NCBI RefSeq assembly: GCF_900188175.1
Contig: NZ_FZOQ01000007.1
Coordinates: 154,316-218,315 of the forward strand
DNA: 64,000 nucleotides
Source: Pontibacter ummariensis
GTDB lineage: Bacteria; Bacteroidota; Bacteroidia; Cytophagales; Hymenobacteraceae
Direction of reading: 5' to 3'
Every line of letters begins with the position of its first letter. Within the stretch, counting starts at the first letter, position 1. Of this stretch, positions 26,043 through 34,467 are shown piece by piece. Made by a program: the position numbers and the translations under genes. The notes under the pieces are model-generated. The model was not told the origin of the DNA. It searched no databases and worked only from the letters and a program-made list of their open reading frames with translations.

Positions 26043-26975
26043 TTACAGCACCTGTCCGATGCCAAACAGCAGCACAAACACCAGAGTCGTCAGGGCCATC
26101 TGCTTTAGGTAAGGGTCCAGTTCTTTAGACGTCTGCTTTTTCCAGACGCTTACGCCATTCACTATCACAAGGGGCAGTGCCAGCAAGAACAGCCACTGCC
26201 AAATGCTCTTATAATTCAGTAAGACATATAGGATGGCACTTAAAACCCCTCCAGCTAACAGGCACAGGTGATACACGCGGGCCGGCTTTGGCCCGATGCG
26301 CACCGGAATAGACTGCTTGCCTGCCAGCAGATCAGAATGAATGTCGCGAATGTTGTTTACGTTTAGTACCGCTGTAGAGAAGAACCCACACACTAAGGCG
26401 GGCAGCACGACACTTGCCTCTAGCTCCTGCACCTGCAGGTAATAGGTACCCAACACCCCGACCAGGCCGAAGAATATGAAAACGAAGATGTCTCCCAAAC
26501 CGGCGTAGCCGTAGGGCTTGTCGCCTGCTGTGTAGTTGATGGCTGCCCAGATCGAGGCCAGGCCGAGGGCCAGAAACACGAGAAACAGCAGAAGCCCTTC
26601 TGTCCCGAATGACACCCACAGCAGTAATAGGCCAGATACCAGTGAGAGCAGGCTAAAGACTGCCATGCCCTTCTTCATGTGCTCTGCTTTGATATGCCCG
26701 GCCTGTACCGCCCGCATAGGCCCCTCGCGGTGCACACTGTCGGCCCCGTGCCTGGAGTCTCCATAGTCGTTGGCCAGGTTCGAGAGTATCTGCAGAAAGA
26801 GGGTAGTGAGCACACAAAGGGCTACAATGGTGCCATCGAAGGCACCGTTGGCCGCCGCGATAAAGCCGCCCATGCCGATACAGGAAAGCGCTAAAGGAAG
26901 CGTGCGGGGCCTAAAAGCCGAAATCCAAGCCTTCACAAGACTTGGATTCGGAGAAGTATGTTCGGTGGTATTCAA
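26043..26975 (-). CDS. menA: 1,4-dihydroxy-2-naphthoate polyprenyltransferase (MenA)
   Basis: 310 residues with about nine membrane helices. This integral inner-membrane UbiA-family enzyme attaches the isoprenoid tail to DHNA in menaquinone synthesis. The Asp-rich prenyl-diphosphate motif LSNLANDYGDSRHGAD is near residue 65. The second motif, NNIRDIHSDLLAGKQSIPVRIG, is near residue 210. MenA supplies the quinone used by complex I encoded earlier in the window. Upstream is the glutathione-peroxidase gene, separated by a palindromic repeat. Confidence 0.94.
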   Translation of the reverse strand: MNTTEHTSPNPSLVKAWISAFRPRTLPLALSCIGMGGFIAAANGAFDGTIVALCVLTTLFLQILSNLANDYGDSRHGADSVHREGPMRAVQAGHIKAEHMKKGMAVFSLLSLVSGLLLLWVSFGTEGLLLFLVFLALGLASIWAAINYTAGDKPYGYAGLGDIFVFIFFGLVGVLGTYYLQVQELEASVVLPALVCGFFSTAVLNVNNIRDIHSDLLAGKQSIPVRIGPKPARVYHLCLLAGGVLSAILYVLLNYKSIWQWLFLLALPLVIVNGVSVWKKQTSKELDPYLKQMALTTLVFVLLFGIGQVL

Positions 26976-26994
26976 CTTTTTAGAATATGCTACT

Positions 26995-27065
26995 CACTGG
27001 CGCAAGCGTCCGCTTGTGCTTTGATGGCGCTTCCTTATTGGCACAAGCGGACGCTTGCGCCAGTG
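26995..27065. repeat. REP-like palindromic element
   Basis: Two arms of 25 bases (26995-27019 and 27041-27065) are exact inverted repeats around 21 bases. Each arm is itself nearly palindromic around AAGCG-TC-CGCTT. It lies between two same-strand genes, 17 bases past the stop at 27083. A related single arm (GCACAAGCGTCCGTTTGT) occurs at 63806-63823. This suggests a dispersed repeat family rather than a plain terminator; no T-run follows. Confidence 0.75.
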
Positions 27066-27082
27066 AAAAGTCAATTAAATTG

Positions 27083-27685
27083 TTATTCCTTAATAGCTGC
27101 CAATATCTCCTGGTCCATTGGCTTTACCTTAGATGGGTAAAAGGCCACTACCTGTCCGTTCTCATCTACCAGGTATTTCGAGAAGTTCCAGCTTGGTTCC
27201 TCATTGTTCGGCGCATGCTGCTGCAGCCACACAAACAGCGGGTGCTTGTCGTCCCCTACCACCGACACTTTCTCAAACAGCTGGAAAGTGACACCATAGT
27301 TCTTCTGGCAGAAGCTAGCTATTTGCTCGTTGCTACCTGGCTCCTGTCCGCCGAAGTTGTTGGCAGGGAAACCGAGCACCACTACCTCGTTGCCATGTGT
27401 TTCGTGCAGTTTCTGTAGGTCAGCGTACTGTGGCGTATAGCCACATTCAGAGGCAGTATTTACAAGCAGCACCTTTTTGCCTTTGTACTGCGAAAAATCT
27501 ACGTCTTTTCCATCAAGTGATTTCACGGTGAAGTTGTAAAAGTCACTTGTCTGTGTGTTGTCGTTTGTAGTGGTTTCTGTTGCCATAGTCATCGTTTCCG
27601 GGTTATCAGTGGCCTGGTTTGTTTTAGAGCAGGAGGCAAACGCCATCGCAGCGGCCACACCTAATAAAGTAATGTTTTGACGCAT
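27083..27685 (-). CDS. Lipoprotein glutathione peroxidase-family protein
   Basis: 200 residues. The signal peptide ends in the lipobox FASC (Cys19), followed by a Thr-rich linker (20-47) and the peroxidase domain. Motifs: NTASECGYTPQY with the peroxidatic Cys81, FPANNFGGQEPG, and WNFSKYLVD with the conserved Trp and Asn. It should reduce hydroperoxides, most likely with thioredoxin-type donors as bacterial members do. Membrane anchoring outside the cytoplasm is inferred from the lipobox; most bacterial homologues are cytoplasmic. Confidence 0.9.
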   Translation of the reverse strand: MRQNITLLGVAAAMAFASCSKTNQATDNPETMTMATETTTNDNTQTSDFYNFTVKSLDGKDVDFSQYKGKKVLLVNTASECGYTPQYADLQKLHETHGNEVVVLGFPANNFGGQEPGSNEQIASFCQKNYGVTFQLFEKVSVVGDDKHPLFVWLQQHAPNNEEPSWNFSKYLVDENGQVVAFYPSKVKPMDQEILAAIKE

Positions 27686-27814
27686 GTTACTACAGGTTAT
27701 ACTTCAGCATATACCGCTGGTTACAATTACAACGAACAAGATAAACAAAATACAAGCTGACAACAGCTAGTGGACGTTTTGGTTTTAAACTGGCAAAAAT
27801 TCCTCGACAAGGTC

Positions 27815-29605
27815 TTACATGCGCTCCGGCACCTGTATGCCCAGCAGCTTCATGCTTTCACGCACAAAACGCGCCACCATGGCCGACAGGGCAATACGGA
27901 AGTTACGTGCCTGCTCGTCCGTCTCGTTAAAGATAGAGATTTCCTGGTAGAAACGGTTATAGGCTTTGGCCAGCTCGTAGGCATAATTGGCGATAACCGA
28001 AGGGGCATACAGGTTACCCGCCTCTTTCACGACAGCCGGATAATTGACCAGTTGCGTAATCACCTCCTGCTCGGCTTCATGCAGGTTTCCTACCTGGTCA
28101 AAAGAAGTTACGTCTACCGCTAGTCCCATTTCTGCCGCCTTGCGCAGGATAGCCGAAATACGGGCATGCGTGTATTGGATAAACGGCCCTGTATTGCCCC
28201 GGAAATCGATGGACTCCTGCGGGTTAAACAGCATCCGCTTCTTAGGGTCTACTTTTAGCAGGAAGTACTTCAGGGCGCCCATTGCCAGCGTATGGTACAA
28301 CTGCGCTGCCTCCTCCTGGGTAAAGCCCTCAATCTTGCCCAACTCTTCTGTCTGCTGACGTGCCGTGTCAATCATCTCCTGCACCAGCTCGTCCGCATCC
28401 ACCACGGTACCCTCACGAGATTTCATTTTACCGGAAGGCAGGTCCACCATGCCGTACGATAAGTGGTAAATACCATCGGCGTAGGCTTTGCCCAGCTTCT
28501 TCAGGGTTGCTTTCAGTACCTGGAAGTGGTAGTTCTGCTCATCGGCCACCACGTACACCGACTGGTCATAGGGGAAATCGTTATACTTGAGTTCAGCCGT
28601 GCCCAAGTCCTGGGTAATGTATACCGAAGTACCGTCAGCACGCAATAACAGCTTTTCGTCCAGGCCTTCCTCGGTCAGGTCTACCCACACCGAGCCATTG
28701 TCTTTCTTGAAAAACACCTCCTTTTGCAGGCCTTCCTCTACCCGTGCCTTGCCTAAAGTATAGGTCTGAGACTCGTAGTAATACTTATCAAAGTCAACGC
28801 CGATGTTGCGGTAGGTCTCCTCAAAGCCGGCGTACACCCAGCCGTTCATCTTCTTCCAGAGGTTTACAACATGCTCGTCGCCCTGCTCCCACTTCAGCAG
28901 CATCTCCTGTGCCTCCTGCATGAGCGGGGCCTTTTTCTTGGCCTCTTCTTTGTCCATGCCCTGCCCCGCCAGTTCGTCTACCTGCTCTTTGTAGGCCTTG
29001 TCGAACAGCACGTAGTACTTACCCACCAGGTGGTCGCCTTTAATGCCGCTGCTCTCGGGCGTTTCGCCGTTGCCCATTTTCTCATAGGCCAGCATCGACT
29101 TACAGATATGGATGCCCCGGTCATTTACCAGGTTCACCTTCATCACCTCATGTCCATTGGCCTTCAGGATCTCTGCCACTGAGTAGCCCAGGAAGTTATT
29201 CCGCAGGTGCCCCAGGTGCAGCGGCTTGTTGGTGTTAGGCGAAGAGTACTCCACCATCACGTTCCGGCCGCTTGGTTCGCCCTGTCCATAGCTTTGGTCC
29301 TGCATCAGGTTCCGAAACAGGCGCAGCCACACCTGCTCCTCTACCTCCAGGTTCAGGAAGCCCTTCACCACGTTAAAGTCACGGATTTCCTCCGCATGCT
29401 CCTTTAGGTACTCCCCCAGGGCCTGCCCGATCTGCTCCGGTCCCTTGCCTACCTGCTTGGTATACGGGAAGGTAACAAAGGTAAAGGAACCGGCAAACTC
29501 TTTGCGGGTAGGTTGCAGGGCTACCTGAGCGGCGTCAACAGTTATTCCGAACACAGCCTGCAGGGCTTGGCTGATGCTTTGGCTAATGGCGTTTTGAAGT
29601 TGCAT
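27815..29605 (-). CDS. argS: Arginyl-tRNA synthetase
   Basis: 596 residues, a class I synthetase charging tRNA-Arg. The HIGH signature is in KPLHLGHLRNN (about residues 127-137). A KMSK-like GKMKSREGT is near residue 390, and the C-terminal DALR anticodon-binding domain starts near residue 470. The N-terminal domain characteristic of ArgRS (residues 1-90) is intact. Its ATG overlaps the arginase stop codon by one base (TAATG), implying translational coupling to the upstream arginase gene. Confidence 0.97.
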   Translation of the reverse strand: MQLQNAISQSISQALQAVFGITVDAAQVALQPTRKEFAGSFTFVTFPYTKQVGKGPEQIGQALGEYLKEHAEEIRDFNVVKGFLNLEVEEQVWLRLFRNLMQDQSYGQGEPSGRNVMVEYSSPNTNKPLHLGHLRNNFLGYSVAEILKANGHEVMKVNLVNDRGIHICKSMLAYEKMGNGETPESSGIKGDHLVGKYYVLFDKAYKEQVDELAGQGMDKEEAKKKAPLMQEAQEMLLKWEQGDEHVVNLWKKMNGWVYAGFEETYRNIGVDFDKYYYESQTYTLGKARVEEGLQKEVFFKKDNGSVWVDLTEEGLDEKLLLRADGTSVYITQDLGTAELKYNDFPYDQSVYVVADEQNYHFQVLKATLKKLGKAYADGIYHLSYGMVDLPSGKMKSREGTVVDADELVQEMIDTARQQTEELGKIEGFTQEEAAQLYHTLAMGALKYFLLKVDPKKRMLFNPQESIDFRGNTGPFIQYTHARISAILRKAAEMGLAVDVTSFDQVGNLHEAEQEVITQLVNYPAVVKEAGNLYAPSVIANYAYELAKAYNRFYQEISIFNETDEQARNFRIALSAMVARFVRESMKLLGIQVPERM

Positions 29606-30591
29606 TAAATTAGGGCTGTACTTTTTGGTTCTGTACTTTTAGATTCTCGGTGCAAAATGGCGTTTGTGGCTGTTTCCAGTATCTCGAAGGCATTTTCCGC
29701 CATGGTATTTTCGCTGTCCAGTGTAGGGTTGATCTCGGTCATTTCGTAGCAAACCACGCGCGGGTCCTGGAGCAGGCAGTAATTCAGCTGCTTAGCTTCC
29801 TCTACCGTCAGGCCTACCTCTACCGGAGTGCCTGTGCCTTTTGAGAACTTAGAGTCGAGGCTGTCTACGTCGAAGGACACATACAGGATATCACAGTCTT
29901 TCAGACGCTCCAGTGCCTCTTCCGCTACTTTCTCTGCACCTTTTTGAGTAAACTCGGCATAGGTAAAGTTCTTGATACCGTTTTTCTGGATAAAATAGTC
30001 CTCGGGTTCTTCGGTATCGCGCACCACGATGTAGACCAGGTGCTCCGGTTTCAGCTTAGGGCCATCATAGCCCAGCTTTTTCAAGGAGTTCCAGAAGAAA
30101 ACAGTCTCCGGCGCCGGATCGTTGATCTGGCGGTCCAGGTTATCAATATTCAGGGCCATCGCCAACGGCATACCGTGCACGTTGCCCGATGGTGAGGTAT
30201 AGGGGGAATGGATGTCGGCGTGCGCGTCTATCCAGATCACGCCCAAGGTCTTGTCCGGGTAAGCGGCTTTTATGCCAGCTATGGTACCGTGTGCGTTGGA
30301 ATGATCCCCGGCCAGTACCAAGGGGAACATATCCATGTCGATGGTCTGCTCTACGGCTCTGGCAATGTTCTTCTGCACCGTCAGGATGCTATCGATGCGG
30401 TGGGCATTCGGAAACACATCCGGATCAAACAAAGTATAGTTTAAGTCCGGAACGCTGACAGAGTTGAAGCGCTTAAAGTAGTCAGACCCTTTATCCCAAC
30501 AGGCTACTTTCAGGGCTTCAATACCCATGCTGGCGCCGCGTGTACCGGCTCCCAACTCAGACCTCACTTCTATCAGTTTAATTTTCTTCAT
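29605..30591 (-). CDS. Arginase family protein
   Basis: 328 residues. The binuclear manganese motifs of the ureohydrolase family are visible: GDHSNAHG, IDAHADIH and SFDVDSLD. The likely reaction is arginine to ornithine plus urea; agmatinase or formiminoglutamase activity cannot be ruled out from motifs. The short C-terminal tail is charged (ESKSTEPKS). It is the first gene of an operon with argS, and is divergent from arginine decarboxylase across 164 bases. Confidence 0.88.
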   Translation of the reverse strand: MKKIKLIEVRSELGAGTRGASMGIEALKVACWDKGSDYFKRFNSVSVPDLNYTLFDPDVFPNAHRIDSILTVQKNIARAVEQTIDMDMFPLVLAGDHSNAHGTIAGIKAAYPDKTLGVIWIDAHADIHSPYTSPSGNVHGMPLAMALNIDNLDRQINDPAPETVFFWNSLKKLGYDGPKLKPEHLVYIVVRDTEEPEDYFIQKNGIKNFTYAEFTQKGAEKVAEEALERLKDCDILYVSFDVDSLDSKFSKGTGTPVEVGLTVEEAKQLNYCLLQDPRVVCYEMTEINPTLDSENTMAENAFEILETATNAILHRESKSTEPKSTALI

Positions 30592-30755
30592 GTAGTATTA
30601 ATTGTAGTTATCGCGCTGTGGCCCTGTGCTTTTACTAAGTTTTTTTAGCCTCTTTTAAGTAAAACGAGGCAGGGCACTTATAATCTGAACAAAGTTTTTG
30701 CAAAGATGGTAAATAACGAACAATATTGCATGTTTTCTTAATACCAACACCATAA

Positions 30756-32150
30756 ATGGATAAATACACAGATCTCATCCACCAAACATTCGATTTCCCT
30801 ACGGAGGAGTTCACCGTCGAAAATAACGAACTGTACTTTAACGGTATTCCGCTGATGGACATCATCAAGCAGTACGGTACTCCTCTTAAATTAACATATT
30901 TACCGAAGATCAGTTCTCAAATTCAGCGCGCCAAGGGCTTTTTTAAGCAGGCCATGGAAAAGCTGGACTACCAGGGCACTTATACATACTGCTACTGCAC
31001 CAAGGCCTCGCATTTCTCCTTTGTTATGGAGGAGGCACTGAAAAATGACATTCACATCGAAACGTCATCGGGCTACGACATGCAGATCGTAAAGGCGCTG
31101 TACAAGAAAGGCAAAATAGACAAGAACGTTTTCATTATCTGCAATGGCTTTAAGCGTGAGCGCTACCGCCAGTGGATCTCTGAGTTTGTGAACGAGGGCT
31201 TTGTTAACTGCATGCCCATACTCGACCACCTGGGCGAGATAGATTACTACAAAGAGCACATTAAGGTAAAGACCAAGGTAGGCATACGCCTGGCTTCCGA
31301 CGAGGAGCCTAAGTTTGAGTTCTATACCTCGCGCCTGGGAGTACGCTACAACGACGTGATAGACCTGTACGAGCAGCAGATTAAGCCTGATGAAAGATTT
31401 GAGCTGAAGATGCTGCACTACTTTATTAACACCGGCATCAAGGACACCTCCTATTACTGGTCGGAACTTAGCCGCTTTGTGCACAAATACGCCGAGGTGA
31501 AAAAAGTGTGCCCGGAGCTGGATACGATCGATATCGGCGGTGGCTTCCCGATCAAAACCTCTATTCAGGCAGACTACGATTATCAGTACATGACGGAGGA
31601 GATCCTGCGTACTGTTCAGCGTATCTGTAAAGAAGAAGGTGTACCGGAACCGAACATTTTTACGGAGTTCGGCATCTTTACAGTGGGCGAAAGCGCAGCT
31701 AACATCTACTCCATCCTGGACGAAAAACTGCAGAACGACAAGGAGCTCTGGTACATGATCGACGGTTCCTTCATCACGAACCTGCCGGATGCCTGGGCCC
31801 TGAACCAGCGCTGGCCGCTGTTAGCTGTAAACCACTGGGATAAGGAATACCGGAAGATACAGATAGGCGGCATGACCTGCGACAGCCAGGACTACTATAA
31901 CTCGGAAATGCACTCCTTCCAGGTGTTCCTGCCGAAGATCCCGAAGAATGAGCCGCTGTACATTGGCTTCTTCCATACAGGGGCTTACCAGGAGCAGCTA
32001 AGCGGTTACGGCGGCATCAAGCATTGCCTCATTCCGTCGCCGCAACACATCCTGATTGACAAGGATGAGAACGGTGACCTGAAGACGTGGCAGTTCGCAC
32101 CGGAGCAGACACCAGAATCGATGCTTCGAACGTTAGGTTATGAAGTGTAA
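30756..32150 (+). CDS. speA: Arginine decarboxylase (PLP-dependent, short form)
   Basis: 464 residues. This is the fold type III decarboxylase common in Bacteroidota, shorter than the roughly 630-residue E. coli SpeA. The PLP lysine is probably K83 in YCTKASHFS. Glycine and substrate motifs are HIETSSGYDMQIV, IDIGGGFPI and MTCDSQDYY. It makes agmatine from arginine, the first step of a polyamine route. It is divergent from the arginase/argS operon. Confidence 0.9.
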   Translation: MDKYTDLIHQTFDFPTEEFTVENNELYFNGIPLMDIIKQYGTPLKLTYLPKISSQIQRAKGFFKQAMEKLDYQGTYTYCYCTKASHFSFVMEEALKNDIHIETSSGYDMQIVKALYKKGKIDKNVFIICNGFKRERYRQWISEFVNEGFVNCMPILDHLGEIDYYKEHIKVKTKVGIRLASDEEPKFEFYTSRLGVRYNDVIDLYEQQIKPDERFELKMLHYFINTGIKDTSYYWSELSRFVHKYAEVKKVCPELDTIDIGGGFPIKTSIQADYDYQYMTEEILRTVQRICKEEGVPEPNIFTEFGIFTVGESAANIYSILDEKLQNDKELWYMIDGSFITNLPDAWALNQRWPLLAVNHWDKEYRKIQIGGMTCDSQDYYNSEMHSFQVFLPKIPKNEPLYIGFFHTGAYQEQLSGYGGIKHCLIPSPQHILIDKDENGDLKTWQFAPEQTPESMLRTLGYEV

Positions 32151-32242
32151 AACGGTTTAATTTAAATTTTAAACAACGATCTTTTACTTTTCAAGTAATA
32201 AGACTATTTTTAATTCTGAAATCCTCCAAAAAAGATACTGTT

Positions 32243-32407
32243 ATGAAGAAGGTAATTTTGATGGGCACATTTATCCTGGCGCTTGGCATGGCGTCCTGCA
32301 AGACGTATTGCCCTGCTTACAACTATGCAAACGTTGAGGCCCCGGTAAAAGCAAAAGTAACAGCCGCAGCCGTAGCTGATGAGACAGTTGATCTGGCGAA
32401 GAGCTAA
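32243..32407 (+). CDS. Mini-lipoprotein of 54 residues
   Basis: Begins MKKVILMGTFILALG with the lipobox MASC (Cys about residue 19), so it is probably lipidated. The mature part is only about 35 residues: KTYCPAYNY followed by an Ala/Val/Lys-rich helix-like tail. A hairpin terminator follows. I recognise no family; small lipoproteins with KTYCPAY-like starts seem common in Cytophagales, but that is recollection only. Confidence 0.65.
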   Translation: MKKVILMGTFILALGMASCKTYCPAYNYANVEAPVKAKVTAAAVADETVDLAKS

Positions 32408-32441
32408 TTCTACAGGAACAGGACAGAGCACCTACACATAT

Positions 32442-32469
32442 AAAAAGCCGGCCCTACGCCGGCTTTTTT
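32442..32469. terminator. Terminator between convergent genes
   Basis: AAAGCCGGC and GCCGGCTTT are exact arms around CCTAC, with a plus-strand tail of T residues. The last codons of the convergent HAD gene lie in the right arm. Confidence 0.85.
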
Positions 32470-32984
32470 GTTTCCTGTATGATCTTTTCAGTAGCCTCCC
32501 GCAAATCTTTTACCTGTACACTGTGCGCTCCTGCCCCGTACTTCTCCCCCACCAGAATACCCTTTACCCCTACTTTAGCGGCAGCCTCTAAGTCGCGCAT
32601 AGAGTCTCCCACCATCCAGGAGGCACCGGGGTCGATGTTATACCTTGCTATTGCCCTCTCCAGCATCAGGCTGTCCGGCTTTCGGGAGAGAGACTCGGAA
32701 GAACTGGGGTGCCCGGGCGCGTAATAAATGGCATCGATCAGGCTCCCGCAGGCATCCTGCAGTTTCTGATGGCAGGCCAATACATCGGTTCTTTGGTATA
32801 GGCCCTTGGCTACCCCGGCCTGGTTCGTGATTACGATCAGCAGGAAGCCCTTTTGCTTTAGCAGAGCCAGCGCCTCCGGCACCTTGGGCAGCACCTCAAA
32901 GTCCTCTAAACGAAAGGTATAGTCGCCGCGCTCACGGTTCAATACCCCGTCGCGGTCCAGAAAAACGCACTTTTGCTTTTGCAT
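32454..32984 (-). CDS. HAD-IIIA phosphatase, GmhB-like
   Basis: 176 residues. HAD motifs: FLDRDGVLN (motif I, residues 8-16), ITNQAGVAKG (motif II), SRKPDSLML (motif III Lys) and VGDSMRDLEAA (motif IV). This is the pattern of histidinol-phosphate/heptose-bisphosphate phosphatases. Classic GmhB has a Cys-rich zinc loop before the RKP motif; here the loop is short (APGHPSSSESLSRKP) and has no Cys. Substrate therefore uncertain: heptose bisphosphate, histidinol phosphate or another sugar phosphate. It overlaps the preceding terminator and stands alone. Confidence 0.82.
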   Translation of the reverse strand: MQKQKCVFLDRDGVLNRERGDYTFRLEDFEVLPKVPEALALLKQKGFLLIVITNQAGVAKGLYQRTDVLACHQKLQDACGSLIDAIYYAPGHPSSSESLSRKPDSLMLERAIARYNIDPGASWMVGDSMRDLEAAAKVGVKGILVGEKYGAGAHSVQVKDLREATEKIIQETKKPA

Positions 32985-33051
32985 GGCTTTGGCTTTGGGC
33001 GCTAAATTAAAAATTTATGCGTTTTGCTTAGGTGAAAACAACACCTTTAAA

Positions 33052-33087
33052 CGCCCCCGGCTCCGTAAATAAACAGTAGCGGGGGCG
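33052..33087 (+). promoter_or_regulatory. GC hairpin in the hemG leader
   Basis: CGCCCCCG (33052-33059) and CGGGGGCG (33080-33087) are exact inverted repeats. A GAGGAG ribosome-binding site lies a few bases later and the ATG is at 33104. There is no T-run. It could affect translation or mRNA stability of hemG. Confidence 0.4.
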
Positions 33088-33103
33088 ACAGAGGAGCATA
33101 GCG

Positions 33104-34450
33104 ATGAGAGTAGCGATTATAGGAGCAGGTATTTCGGGGCTGGCCTTGGCCTATTACTTACAAAAGCTGGGCATTGCCTATGACCTCTTCGAGGCAAGTC
33201 CCCGCGTGGGCGGTAATATCCAGACTGTCCGCGTACAGGATTACCTGCTAGAGCTGGGCCCTAATTTTCTGCAGCCGTCCCCTGAACTGGATGATCTGAT
33301 AAAGGAGCTGAAGCTTGGCCCGCAGGTAATGCAGGCCTCCCATGCCCACGAAGACAAGTATGTGTTACGGGACGGGGACTACCACAAACTACCGGACACT
33401 CCCTTTTCCCTGCTCGCCAACAATTTCTTTTCCTGGAAAACAAAGTTCCGGATTCTGAAAGAAAGAGATGTGCCACCTGCTGATATTGCCTACGAAACGG
33501 TTAGCCAGTTCTTTGAGCGGCGCTTTGGCAAAGGCGTTATCGACTACGGTGTAAGCCCCTACATGACAGGTCTCTTTGCCGGAGACCCTGAAAAGCTGCT
33601 GGTGAAAAAGGCGCTGCCGAAACTCAAAGAGCTGGAACTGAAACACGGCTCTGTCCTGAAGGGACTGGCACGGCACCCGGGGAGTGTGTCACGGGCAAAA
33701 GCCTTTTCCTTTGTAAACGGCATGAGCACGCTGCCCAAGGCTATCGCCGGCAAGCTGGTGTCGCTCCATACAGAGCATCGCGTGGAGATGATCACCCGGA
33801 ACCAAGGCAAGTATGTTGTTTCCTGCACCTCCTCTGGCGACTACGACACCGAAGAGTATGACCTGTTAGTATTGGCGCTACCTGCCCACCAAGCGGCGGA
33901 CTTACTGCATTTTACTTTCCCGGGCATGGCGGCGGCCTTACAAAACATACAGTACCCGCCCCTCGCGGTGGTGCATTCTGTTTACTACAAAAAGGAGGTG
34001 GCTCACCCCTTGCACGGGTTAGGTGCCATGCACCCGCAGGTAGAGCATCCTTTCGCCTGCGGTGCTGTCTGGAGCAGTTCCATCTTTGAGGGGCGCTGCC
34101 GCCCCCACGAGGTGCTCTTTACCTCTTTTATTGGCGGTAGCCAATGTGCGCAACATGCCCTTACTGCCCCGCCCCTGCTACAGGAGCAGGTGCATAAAGA
34201 GCTGAAAGCCCTCCACATGATCTCCGCCGACAAGCCAATTTTCCAATATGTACACCTCTGGGAGCATTCCCTGCCGCAGTATGACCTGTATATTGAGGAT
34301 GCCCATGAAATTGCGAAGAGCCTGGAACAGGAGGGCCTTTTTGTCGCCGCTAACTGGCATTCGGGGGTATCAGTACCCACCTGTATTCACTATGCCAAAG
34401 AACTGGCCTACAAAATTATTTTAAAGCGTCCTCAGGTCCTGAATAGCTGA
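33104..34450 (+). CDS. hemG: Protoporphyrinogen/coproporphyrinogen oxidase (HemG/HemY type)
   Basis: 448 residues. The FAD-binding dinucleotide fold is at the N-terminus (VAIIGAGISGLALAYYL, residues 3-19) with an FEASPRVGGNIQT block. A middle substrate domain follows. The C-terminal FAD motif is FVAANWHSGVSVPTCIHYAKELA. The enzyme oxidises (copro)porphyrinogen in haem synthesis at the membrane face; which substrate is used cannot be told here. It precedes a glycosyltransferase by 17 bases and could be co-transcribed with it. Confidence 0.88.
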   Translation: MRVAIIGAGISGLALAYYLQKLGIAYDLFEASPRVGGNIQTVRVQDYLLELGPNFLQPSPELDDLIKELKLGPQVMQASHAHEDKYVLRDGDYHKLPDTPFSLLANNFFSWKTKFRILKERDVPPADIAYETVSQFFERRFGKGVIDYGVSPYMTGLFAGDPEKLLVKKALPKLKELELKHGSVLKGLARHPGSVSRAKAFSFVNGMSTLPKAIAGKLVSLHTEHRVEMITRNQGKYVVSCTSSGDYDTEEYDLLVLALPAHQAADLLHFTFPGMAAALQNIQYPPLAVVHSVYYKKEVAHPLHGLGAMHPQVEHPFACGAVWSSSIFEGRCRPHEVLFTSFIGGSQCAQHALTAPPLLQEQVHKELKALHMISADKPIFQYVHLWEHSLPQYDLYIEDAHEIAKSLEQEGLFVAANWHSGVSVPTCIHYAKELAYKIILKRPQVLNS

Positions 34451-34455
34451 ACAAC

Positions 34456-34463
34456 TATATTTG
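34456..34463 (+). promoter_or_regulatory. -7 box just before the GT2 gene
   Basis: TATATTTG fits TAnnTTTG exactly and ends 4 bases before the ATG at 34468. Use would give a leaderless transcript. No TTG at the normal spacing. Confidence 0.35.
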
Positions 34464-34467
34464 AAGC

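Noticed and set aside
30640..30672. GCCTC...GAGGC inverted repeat between arginase and arginine decarboxylase genes, considered as a terminator
   Set aside because: The run of T residues is on the wrong side for either strand; kept only as a possible regulatory stem.
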